From the NCBI RefSeq assembly GCF_950295315.1, contig NC_080164.1:12493659-12557658 (forward strand): a stretch of 64,000 nucleotides of DNA, in the 5' to 3' direction. Source of the stretch: Erinaceus europaeus. Taxonomy: Eukaryota; Chordata; Mammalia; Eulipotyphla; Erinaceidae. A program made the translations under genes and the position numbers. The notes beneath the pieces were generated by a model that saw only the letters and a list, made by a program, of their open reading frames with translations, was not told the DNA's origin and made no database searches. Positions within the stretch are counted from its first letter, which is position 1. Each line of letters begins with the position of its first letter. This document shows positions 1-9,533 of this stretch, in pieces.

Positions 1-79
1 GCTCAAACTGGGATCCTTATGCAGGTCCTTGTGCTTTGCACCACCTGCACTTAACCCGCTGTGCTACCATCCAACTCCC
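1..79 (-). repeat. SINE-A head, cut by window edge
   Basis: Reverse complement of the tRNA-like head of SINE-A: ATCCTTATGC, GTGCTTTGCACCACCTGC and TTAACCCGCTG appear in the order seen in the complete minus-strand copy at 30,741-31,033. The tail lies outside the window. Confidence 0.9.
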
Positions 80-1060
80 TATAATGTTTTTTGAATGACC
101 AGATGGTATTGCCTGTTTCTGCTTTCTCTCCCATCTCAGTAAGCATACTGGCCTTGTCCTTTTAACAAAAACAATTCTTAGATTTTGAGATTAGACAATT
201 TTATCAAACAGGGAATTGAGTAGGAAGAGGTAAGTAAAGTATCTTTTCTATTTAGTAATCATGTTTTGATAATTTTTGATACATTTTCATTATTAGTAAT
301 CAGTTTTCAGATTATCTGGAGTGAAGTAGGTTTGAGATAAATGAATTTCAGAAAAGATTATTTCCAACATCCAAAGATTATCACATATTAATCCCAAACA
401 TATATTATAGGGAAGAACAGAGACTTTTAACAGGAAAAAGAAAAGATAAATCTATCTTGTCTACACACACACACACACACCTGTTCCTTCCACCAATCTC
501 TCTTTATCATTGTTAGGTGATTACACTTCCTATTTGACAAGGAAGATATAAGCAATTAGACAATCTGGGAAGTTACTTAAAATGCACAATCTTTGAGTAA
601 ATGTATTTGAATCGAACTACTTTAGTGATATTCATAAGATGGATTTCAAAAACCAACCAAATTAAAAAAAATAAAAATAGAAACTCAATTATGCATTTTC
701 ACGCCTGGAGGAAGTCTCATGTTTCACCCGGTTTCACCTTCTCCCATCATCTCTGAGAAGACTTAATAATCTCATGAACAGGAAACTCACCTCTGCTGAG
801 GAGGCACTGAGGGGATGGCCTCAAATTGCATAATATTATTTCTCTTTTGTGCCATAGGACATACCTACTCAGTCACTCAATGGGCTAAAATAAGTGCATC
901 TTGAAAACCAGGGCTTCCTCTTAGCATGATACTGAAGGCATAGGTTTTTGTCACTTGTTGTGGTGGCTGATCATTGAATAATTCATATAATAACAAAGTA
1001 CTATGTCGTCCACTTGGAGCTAATGTGAGGTCATATGTCAACAACACCTCAATTATAAAT
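80..1060. other. No recognised feature
   Basis: AT-rich unique-looking sequence with no gene or repeat I can name, apart from a short (CA)9 run at 463-480. The open frames here are short and lack family motifs. Confidence 0.6.
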
Positions 1061-1243
1061 ACAAGAATTTAGATGTTATATCTGAATCCATCAAGTATTT
1101 AGAGGAAAATACTGGCAGAAGTCTTTTCAGTCTAATTTTTAATGGTATCTTCAATTACTCAAATCCATTTGCAAGGACAAAAAAATAAACCAAGGAGACT
1201 ATATCAAATCAAAAACTTCTGCACAGCAAAAGAAACCAGTGCT

Positions 1244-1395
1244 TGGGAGTAGGGTAGATAACATAATGGTTATGCAAACAGACTCACATGCCTGAGGCTA
1301 CAAAGTCCCATGTTCAATCCCCTGCACCACTATAAGCCAGAGCTGAACAGTGCTCTGGTTAAAAATAAATAAACAAACAAACAAATAAAGAAAAT
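1244..1395 (+). repeat. SINE-C inserted in L1
   Basis: SINE-C with head ATAATGGTTATGCAAA, B-box-like GTTCAATCCCC, GCTCTGGTTAAA and an A-rich tail. It splits L1 ORF2 and is flanked by an imperfect 11-bp duplication, aaaccagtgct (1,233-1,243) and aaaccactgct (1,396-1,406). Confidence 0.85.
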
Positions 1396-1897
1396 AAACC
1401 ACTGCTCAAATAGAGAAACTCCTTATAGGATGGGAAATATTTTTATGCCATACAAGAGACAAAATGTTAATAACTAAAATATAAGAAGAATACATTAAAC
1501 TCAGCAACAGAAAAACAAAAACCCCATTCAAAAGAGGGGGAATCTCCCAAAAGACCAACCAACCAACTAATTAACAGATAAATCAAACACATCCATCGAT
1601 CCAAAAAGATCTGTGTACACCTATGTTCACAGCAGCACAAATTGTAATAGCCAAAACCTGGAAGCAACCCAGGCGCCCAACAACAGATGGGTGGCTAAGA
1701 AAGTCATGATACCACTCAGCTATTACAATTACTGAAGTCACCTTGCACACCTCATCTTGTATGGAGCTTGATTAAATCATATTAAGTGAGATCAGCCAGA
1801 AAGAAAAGGACGCATATGGGATGATATCACTCATGAGAACTTAAGAAACAAGAACAACAACAAAAAAAAAATGGAAACATAAAGTAAAAATAATGCA

Positions 1898-2086
1898 GGG
1901 CAACCAGGTGGTGGACCACCTGGTTGAACACACACATTACAGTGTACAAGGATCCAGGTTCAGGTCTCATGTCCCCACCTGCAAGAAGGAATTGCCAGGA
2001 ACAGTGAAGCAAGTGCTAAAGGTGTTTCTCTGTCTCTCTTCCTCTGCATATCTCACTCCCTTCTCAAATTCTGACTTGTCCAATAA
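1898..2086 (+). repeat. SINE-B inserted in L1
   Basis: SINE-B head (CACCTGGTTGAACACACACA, CAAGGATCCAGGTTC), core CCCCACCTGCA, pyrimidine tract and degraded CCAATAAG end. It lies between the L1 C-terminal region and L1 3' UTR, so it inserted after the L1. Confidence 0.8.
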
Positions 2087-2395
2087 GGGAGGGGGAGTTT
2101 CATCAAAGCAAAGGACTCTAGGGAAAGAGGGCATAGGACGGGTGGGGAGTGGTGGGACCCTTAGGTTTTGGTACATGATGATGGACCTCACTTGGAGTTG
2201 AGAGTGTTTTTCTGACATATATCTTAGTGAGATTCAAAACTGCACCCATGTGCCACCAGCCAACTGTACTGTAAACAACTAACATAAAATAAAAAATAAT
2301 AAAAGCTTACTAAACTAATACATATATTTTAAAAAAGACATTTTCCTATTGTCTAGAGAAAGTCTGTTGTGGCCAGTTCACAAAAGAATGAATAT

Positions 2396-2755
2396 GGGGG
2401 CAGGGTGGTAGTGAACCGAGTTAAACACATGTAGTGCAAAGAGCAGGGAGCAGTGCAAGGATCCCAGTTTGAGCCCATGGCTCACCACCTGCAGGTGGTC
2501 ACTTTGCAAGCAGTGAAGCAGGTCTTCAGACATCTATCTTTCTCTCCCCCTCTCAGTCTTACCCTCCTCTCTCAATTTCTCTCTGTCCTTTCTAACAATG
2601 ACGACATCAATAACAACAACAATAAAACAACAGCAATGGGAACAATAAACAAACAAAAAAAACATGGCCTCCAGGAGCAGTGGATCAGTAGTGCAGGCAC
2701 CAAGCCTCAGTAATAACCCTGGAGGCAAATAAATAAATAAAAACAAAATTAAAAA
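2396..2755 (+). repeat. SINE-A long form
   Basis: Complete SINE-A: head, ACCTGCAGGTGG core, TCTGTCC tract and CAA/AAT-rich linker. It ends in the 3' module bounded by GGCCTCCAGG and CCTGGAGGC, followed by (AAAT)n. Total length is about 360 bp. Confidence 0.9.
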
Positions 2756-2770
2756 GGGGATGAACCGTGA

Positions 2771-2928
2771 GGTAAATATGAACAGAATAAAGTACAACAC
2801 TGAAGGGAAATTGTTGATGAACGATAAAGTCTTTACGTGAGTAGAGTGCACACACAAGAACTGGCACAAGAATAGGTTTTGCAATGAAAATATAAATCAC
2901 TCAGAGGATGTCTTAGATGTCCTTGAAT
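2771..2928 (+). repeat. Inverted repeat, left arm (158 bp)
   Basis: Pairs with 3,779-3,936 in opposite orientation. A hand alignment over all 158 positions shows no gaps and about eight substitutions (roughly 95% identity). It matches none of the SINE or L1 families in this window. Confidence 0.9.
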
Positions 2929-3778
2929 CTTGACCAACTTGTGGACAAGTAAAGCTAGAACAGGTTGCAGAGCTAAGCTTGTCCTCCCTGCTTTCATTCA
3001 ACAAAAAGCACAGGCTTTTCAGAGCCAGAATTCTGGTAGGTAGGAACCATGGCAACACTACTGTGAGTACAGAACTTTAGAATCTGGCATGCCTCTCAAA
3101 GCATCTGAGTTATAATTCCCATCAAACTAAAGTAACTGTGCTTAGAGTGACCAAGTTCCCCAGCCTTCCCTATGATAATCCTACTTACCAGTATTCTCTT
3201 TTGACCTTCAGAAACGTTACGATTTAGGTAATGAACTACAAGTAAAGTTATACTCTTCTTACCAGTGACTATGCAGATATTAGTTAGACACCCATTTTCA
3301 TGTTTCCTGAGTTCTCAGAGAGTAGAGTGGGGTATAGTTATGGATCCTGCAAACACTACTAGGATATTGCACCATCAAGAAGCCCTTCCACACTTTACAA
3401 ATAATGAGCTGTTACTAATTCAGTCAGGGTTTGCTCTTACTTGAGATTTGGCCCTGCATGCTTCTGAGGAGTTTGGGTGTGTTCAGGGTGGCATGAACAT
3501 AGACTCCCTGCATATATGTCTGTTTGCTTAATTGCTTTATTGAATAACCAGTTGTCTCAAGTTTCACTTTGTGGTTTCTGGGAGGAATCAATCCAGGTGA
3601 CATCATCAGAAAAGACAGCAGTGATGAGGATATGACTCTTATTCATACATAACCAAAAATCCATGAAAATTATTTGTAGTGTTTCTAGGCATTCTATGAG
3701 GAAGACCACTTCATACCCATACATGGAGCTCTGGTTCATGACTGAGCATTTGGTGGTGCTGAATTGAGGCTCTCGACA
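2929..3778. other. Spacer between inverted-repeat arms
   Basis: An 850-bp loop region. I recognise no gene or repeat in it. A 77-codon open minus-strand frame at 3,557-3,790 runs into the right arm but shows no known motif. Confidence 0.5.
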
Positions 3779-3936
3779 ATTCAAGGACATCTAAGACATC
3801 CTCTGAGTGATTTACATTTTCATTGCAGAACCTATTCTTGTGCCAGTTCTTGTGTGTGCACTCTACTCACGTAACGACTTTATCATTCATCAACAACTTC
3901 CTTTCAGTGCTGTACTTTATACTGTTCATATTTACC
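3779..3936 (-). repeat. Inverted repeat, right arm (158 bp)
   Basis: Reverse-complement partner of 2,771-2,928. Both arms contain a stretch reading TCTTGTGCCAGTTCTTGTG on the appropriate strand, and the junctions are sharp. No A-tail or terminal duplication marks it as a retroposon. Confidence 0.9.
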
Positions 3937-4399
3937 TGTCTGTTGTATTGTTTAGGTCCTCTGTACAAATCTTCTAATCCCTGTCCACCAGAATACACTT
4001 GTTTCTGTTTACAGTGATTAGGATTACAATGCTTTATGCCACAGCACAATGGAATAGGATCAGGGAAGCAGACTGGAGGCTTTTCAAACTAGCTCACAGC
4101 TCCTTCCCTTTCCAACCCCCAACTCTCACCTGGCTTCTTTCTCCTGGAAGTCACTTCATTTAGCCTGGAGGGATCTTCCCTCACCAGCCTAAGGCCTTCC
4201 ACATGTTTCACAATGTCTTGCCTCCCCATGAATCTCTCCTCAGTGCCTGGAGACTGTTCTCTCCCCCAACTTGTTATTGACTTGCAGAAACACTGGTTTG
4301 GAAGTTTACTTTATGCTTCTTCTCACATTTACTTTTTTGCATAGCCAGAATCTTCCACATGTATAATTTCATCACTCCCTGGCTGCTTGTTCATTCAGA
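3937..4399. other. No recognised feature
   Basis: Unique-looking sequence without a SINE, L1 or LTR signature and without a convincing open frame. Confidence 0.5.
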
Positions 4400-4540
4400 T
4401 AGAAATAGAAAGGGGGAGAAGTGCTATGGTACTAGAGATTCCCCTGGCACCCTGACAGCTCCTATGTGGTACTGGGGTTCCCACCAGGACTGCACGTATA
4501 TATAACAAGGCACCTGTCCTGTGCAACAGATGATCTCAGG
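4400..4540 (-). repeat. Possible SINE-D
   Basis: The reverse complement contains GGGAACCCCAGTACCACATA and AGCTGTCAGGGTGCC, resembling the SINE-D at 60.1 kb (a tRNA-like B box followed by GTACCAC). It is degraded and without a clear tail or target duplication. Confidence 0.4.
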
Positions 4541-4631
4541 CCCAATATTATCTATATATGACTTTCATTTCCCTTACATATTAGTACTTACTGTAGGTAA
4601 AGGGTATATATATTCATAGCTGTACTTCTCT

Positions 4632-4928
4632 GGTTTTTTTGTTTGTTTTGTTTTTTCCACAAGGATTATTGCAGAGTTTTGATGCTCCTGACAGCCATTT
4701 GTTTCTTTTCTTTTTCTTTTTTTCTATTTTTATTTGACAAGACAGAGAGAAATAAAAATTGAGATTGAAAAGGGGGGGATAGAAAGGATGAGAGAAAGAT
4801 AGATACCTGCAGATCTGCTTCAGTGTTCATGAAGCTTCCCTCCTGCAGATGGGGAGCAGGGGCTTGATCCTTGGTCCTTAGAATTAGCACTCTGTGTGCT
4901 GAACTAGGTGCACTGCCACCTGGTCCCC
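4632..4928 (-). repeat. SINE-A long form, diverged
   Basis: In minus orientation: poly-T tail, remnant of the 3' module (GGATTATTGCAGAG, CTCCTGACAGCCAT), GACAGAGAGAAAT, ACCTGCAGATCTGCTTCA, and the head ending CCACCTGGTCCCC. Confidence 0.8.
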
Positions 4929-5764
4929 TCTGTCTCTCTCCTCACAGACTCAGAAGCTTGGCAACCATAGTAGATACAGACACAAATATATGGTCTAGGG
5001 TAATTTTACCCTTTTGGAAAACTGTAGCTCTATTGTCTCTGACTGTGAAACTCATTTCCCCAGCCAAGATTAGGCCTCCTAATGGGTTGTGAAAAGGGAT
5101 AAATTAGGCTCATGAAACCACCTGCAGAGGTTCCTGTACCACTGTCTTTCTGTGCCCTTCTTGGCACCCCCACACAACCAAGGTCCACACGCCTTTAGTC
5201 CAGGGCAAAGAAAGGAAGGCAGGACTGAACAGATCACTGTAGGGAAGTGTCTTTCCCTGACTCTGGAATGTGTTAATAACCGCGACTATTATGAAGTCCA
5301 GGCATGTTTTGAGTCTGTGACCATCATGTAGACTAACGTTCTTTCCTGTCAGGAGCTGTAGTATCCATCCTTATGGAGTTTTAGTATCGGTCCTTACAGG
5401 CTCCACCACTCTAAACCTGTTAATTTAAGTCAGATTTCAGAACATTGGGGGAACTCTCAGAGAGAGAGAGCAGGGGCAGGCATACAATGGTTAAAAGTGA
5501 AGACTTTATTTAGATATAACATCTGGGTATATGCATGGCCATGTATACACTTAGAGCCACATAGTTAGAGACTTGGTTCTGACAATTTCCTCAACTGGTA
5601 GTGCACCTTCTTCATAGATATACATAAATGAATCCTTCATAGGGAGATCTGACCTGATCATTAGGTTTTTAAATTGTTACTGGGCCTCCCTGCTAACTCT
5701 TTTCTGCTGCAATCTTTCTTTCTCTCCACTCTCCGCCTCTTCTAAAATACTGTTAAGTATATTC
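4929..5764. other. No recognised feature
   Basis: Mixed-composition sequence including a short GA run near 5,460. AGACTTTATTTAGATATAAC near 5,506 could be an antisense LTR poly(A) region, but I cannot define LTR ends. No gene is seen. Confidence 0.45.
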
Positions 5765-5905
5765 ATTGATTTCGTGTGTGATTTATTGTGTGTTCCCTCA
5801 CTGGTATGTAAATTCTCTCTGGGCGGGAATTTTTTATTGCTTGTTTTCACTGATGCATTGCAAGTACTAAGGGTTGTACCAGGCACTTACTTGGTTTGTT
5901 GCATA
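5765..5905 (+). repeat. Probable L2 3' end
   Basis: The order of short motifs (GTAAATTCTCTCTGGGCGGG, then TGATGCATTGCAAGTACTAA, then CCAGGCACTTACTTGG) follows the L2 3' end as I know it ('CTCCTTGAGGGCAGGGACT...GTGCCTGGCACATAG'). It is strongly diverged, as expected of an ancient L2. Confidence 0.5.
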
Positions 5906-6171
5906 GAATGGGATCTGATAGGAAGCATGGATGGATACCACATGCCTCCCAAACCCTGGGTGTTTCCAACATGACTCACCTAAAGACTGTGGAGTTCCAG
6001 GAAGTGTCAAGGACACAGAGCCCTCTGGTATCATGCACTTGGGCACAGATTCATACCCTACGAGAATGGGTCTCAGAACCCTTTTTATGTGGAGGACCCC
6101 CACTGGGAAATTTATGTTATTGGCTATGGAAAGATGCCGCTATTGTCATTATCTCAAGAATCTGAGAAGTT

Positions 6172-6509
6172 GGGGGTCAGGCGGTGGCACAGTGGGTTAA
6201 GCGCAAGGGCCGGCATAAGGATCCCAGTTCAAGCCCCTGGCTCCCCACCTTCAGGGGAGTCACTTCACAGGCAGTGAAGCAGGTCTGCAGGTATCTATCT
6301 TTCTCTCCCACTCTCTGTCTTCCCCTCCTTTCTCCATTTCTCTCTGTCCTATCCAACAACGAACAACATAACATCAACAATGGTAATAATAATAACCACA
6401 ACGAGGCTACAACAACAAGGACAACAAAAAGGGGGGAAATGGCCTCCAGGAGCGGTGGATTCATGGTGCAGGCACCGAGCCCAGCCATAACCCTGGAGGA
6501 AAAAAAAAA
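6172..6509 (+). repeat. SINE-A long form, intact, with target duplication
   Basis: Full-length copy flanked by a perfect 15-bp duplication, agaatctgagaagtt, ending at 6,171 and 6,524. Order: A-box-like TGGCACAGTGGGTTAAGCGC, B-box-like AGTTCAAGCCCC, GCTCCCCACC, pyrimidine tract, CAA-rich linker, then the 3' module GGCCTCCAGG...CCCTGGAGG and oligo-A. An incidental 155-codon frame crosses it and is not a gene. Confidence 0.95.
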
Positions 6510-6524
6510 AGAATCTGAGAAGTT

Positions 6525-8129
6525 ATACTTGGGAGGATACACAGCAGACCCACCTAGTTCTCATAGGTGCAGCAGATACTTTGCACTCCCAGAAACTTGT
6601 TCATCATTGCAGAAGGAACCAATATTAGTGCTGACATCAAAGTATCTTTAGACAGGACTAAGTATCCAATAAAGGAATAATGAGAAATAATGAGACGAGG
6701 GGACACAGGCACAGAATCCTAATATTGCAAAGTCTCTTATGATTCAGGCTGTACTATGGGTATGGGTGACAACATATGGTGTCTGTCAGGGATGCAGGGA
6801 GGTGTTGGGAACATGTGATTCATTATGCCAGTTCCTTGTGAGAGACAATAAACAAAGAGGAAGGAGGGGCCATGTGGGTTTAAGTGGCAGAAATCATTTT
6901 AGCATTCTCACAGAGCATAACATCTCGATGCGAACAGTAATAATGCTAGATTTGGAAGTGACCTGACAGGCAATTTGCAGAAGCAGGTCTCTTTCTGGAA
7001 GCTATGGTCTTGAGAAGCAGCTCTCTTTGGAAGGCACAGGCTTGTAAAGCTGATTGTTGGAAAGACTGAGGACCGAAGTTGACTCAAACTGCACAGCTGC
7101 AGTGAGGCCTTTTTCTCTTTCAGCTATTCTTAGTGTAACACTGGCCCTACGGCCTGAATGTCAAGCCATTTATTACTGGCTTTAGGGTTAATAAATAAAA
7201 AAAAAACTGTTACAGTGCAATGTGTGCTCTCTATTATATTATGCATATATATTTATATACATGATCTTATATTGTGATAATATTTGCATCTGTGAATGAC
7301 TAGGGAACCCTTGGTGAATGTTTTCATAGCAGATGGAGGGGAAATTGGAATGCCTAGGTAACATTCAGTTGTGGGTAGGATTTTATTTATTTGCAGTTTT
7401 CTAGAGGTGAATAGTAGCTGTTTCAGGAAGTATAAAAAAAGAGGTAGAGACCAGATGTAGAGTACACAGTGACCTGTCTTCCCAAAAGGAAGACTCCTTC
7501 AGACACATTCACAGGGTCACTTCAGTTCATGTGGCTTCTCCCAGGACACTGGGCAGTGCTGCCTTCAGAAGGCAGCTATACAGTTATAAATTGAGCGATT
7601 GCACAGAGTATTCAAAGTGAGTAGGGATTAGCCAGTTAACTGATCAAGACTGCCAGCCCATTTTCTTATTTGTAATTGAAGAGCAGGTGTTTCAAAGGCC
7701 ACCTGTAATACTCCATGGTTTTGTATTGGCTCTGATTTTGCTGTGAATTCTTAATCACTCTAAAGGTGTTTATCAGGAATCCTCCTGCGAACATGAACTT
7801 AGTGCGTTGGACACAGTTTGGGCCTCCAGTGTTCATTGAGACAATGACAGAGCAGGAGGAGAGGCACTGGGAGAGTCAGGTTGCTGAAAGCCATTTTCTA
7901 TGGGTTACTAGGCTCTCAGACTGGACAATAATCTAATGCCTTTATGTCTGAAAAGGAGCGGAGTCCTCGATCACCAAGTTATTATAAAATTCAAGTTAAT
8001 AAGGAGTATGCAAAATATTTGAATGGTGCCTGATAAGAAATTGGTGCTTGCCAGAAGATGTGGCTATTTTTAAGGGTTATTATGACACTGATGTTTGTGA
8101 TTCCTTGCTTACAATGCTGTTCAATCCTT
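6525..8129. other. No recognised feature
   Basis: 1.6 kb without a young repeat. The stretch 6,740-7,200 ends in AATAAATAAAAAAAAAA and could be a degraded LTR or retroposon, but no boundaries or duplications are visible. No exon-like frame. Confidence 0.5.
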
Positions 8130-8285
8130 CCACTGACAGACTTAGAAAAATATGTGCACCAGGAGCCAGGAAGCCCAAATCTTTCTCTTGGCTCTGCCCA
8201 ACATAAGTTATCTCATCTAAAGCAAATATTTCTTCCCTCTGAGCCTCGTTTTTCTTAAAAGGCTTATGGCTAGGCTCAAATAAGC
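8130..8285 (+). repeat. Possible MIR
   Basis: CAGGAGCCAGGAAGCCC, then TTGGCTCTGCC, then CCCTCTGAGCCTCGTTTTTC follow the order of the conserved MIR core and 3' region. Too diverged for certainty. Confidence 0.45.
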
Positions 8286-9522
8286 TGATGAGGAGAATAG
8301 AACTGTGCACACATCCTTTGAGACTCTTCAGGTTCATGGGACAACGTTCCTGATAGATCTATCATGGCCCACCACCACCCCAGGATTCAGGGCTTATCTG
8401 TCCACCAGAATTTGGTTGGGTAGCATCCAACACTTAAAAGGCAGTGAGGCACTTTGTTCTTTCAGACAGATTGTTCTTCCAAAAGTCAGACTAGCAGCAT
8501 TTCAATTTACCAGCACATTTCAAGTCAGAGTTAAACTGGAATTTTCTGTAGCTCTCTGCAAAGTCTGCTCTAGAAGCAAGCACACTGTTTAGTTTAGTTT
8601 CAAAGGTCCTGGACCAAATATTTAGCAGAGCTATTACATTAGCTGGATGCAATGTGAAACCAGGGCTCTTCAAAAGGTCAGATTTGTTTTTTTAGGTGTC
8701 CGATAATTGTAGACATTAAAAATTCTGGAATAAAATGCATTTATCCTAGTATTAGAGGGGACATTTAATTTGATAACAATCAATTTGATTGATCCCATGT
8801 GAGAATCTAGGGGAAGGAAGAAAGAGAGTAGAAAGATACATTTTGAATGTCCTTTTCAGAAAAGAACTGATTTGGGATCATTTATCTGCACAGTCACAAT
8901 ATATTTTGAAAAGGCAATAATGAAACAAGAATTGTTACTTGGGGCCATTGTTTCCATTATTGTTTTTATGGGGATTAAACATGGGAGAAGAGATTGTCAG
9001 CCTTGGAGAATTAAGGCCCATGTTGAGTAGATGCAGCAGGAGAACCAGGAATAAAAGAGTGAGAAAGAATTTTCTAAGGAGAGGTGTGAGGATGCAGTGG
9101 CAGACTCAGGAGATTTCTGCTGCACATATACCTAGAGGGGGCGCTATATGCTGGGTCACAAGGACCCACAGAAAAAGTCACAGAATAATGGTGTCCCTGA
9201 GCATGTGAAGATTTGGGGAAAATTATCTGGATATTTAAGACACTGAATGTCAAAACAAACAAACAAACACATAAGCATCAAGATAGGTGAAGTAGTGAAA
9301 ACTCTAAGATTATTACTGAAAAAGAGATAGCTACATCCAGGAGGAAAGCAAAGTATAATAAACAGGAATTATAGATCTTCTGAGAGAGACACCAGACATA
9401 AATGAATAGAGACGGAACTCTCCAAGATGAACGGTATCAGCACAACAACTGCAATCTGTGACACTTTCTGGGACTGGTGTTCCAGGCTCAAACTGATAGC
9501 CTGCTTTAGAATTATCTAGGCA
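8286..9522. other. No recognised feature
   Basis: Unique-looking flank of the I-like LINE. Open frames (up to 95 codons) show no family motif. Confidence 0.55.
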
Positions 9523-9533
9523 TTGTATGGGGT
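9523..9533. repeat. Target-site duplication of I-like LINE (3' side)
   Basis: ttgtatggggt, identical to 10,971-10,981. It marks insertion of the intervening LINE by target-primed reverse transcription. Confidence 0.9.

Larger units (their letters stand above)
1061..2308 (+). mobile_element. Old L1: ORF2 C-terminal region plus 3' UTR
   Basis: Degraded L1. Frames near 1,070-1,230 recall the ORF2 segment ending in 'LKSFCTAKE'. The stretch 1,600-1,830 matches the conserved ORF2 C-terminus (GTACACCTATGTTCACAGCA, AAAACCTGGAAGCAACCCAG, then ATGGGATGATATCACTCATG). The 3' UTR follows to an A-rich end near 2,308. Two SINEs interrupt it. Many stops and indels show it is dead; it is an old mammalian L1 subfamily. 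Confidence 0.8.

Noticed and set aside
3820..4018. Exon after a splice-acceptor-like sequence (TTTCATTGCAG) with a 64-codon frame
   Set aside because: The same sequence lies in both arms of the inverted repeat. The frame differs at several residues and has no known domain or downstream donor I could support.
6184..6651. 155-codon plus-strand open frame
   Set aside because: Entirely explained by a complete SINE-A and its flank; related SINEs give similar frames elsewhere.
6740..7200. Possible LTR ending in AATAAATAAAAAAAAAA
   Set aside because: No TG/CA ends, no target duplication and no second copy in the window.
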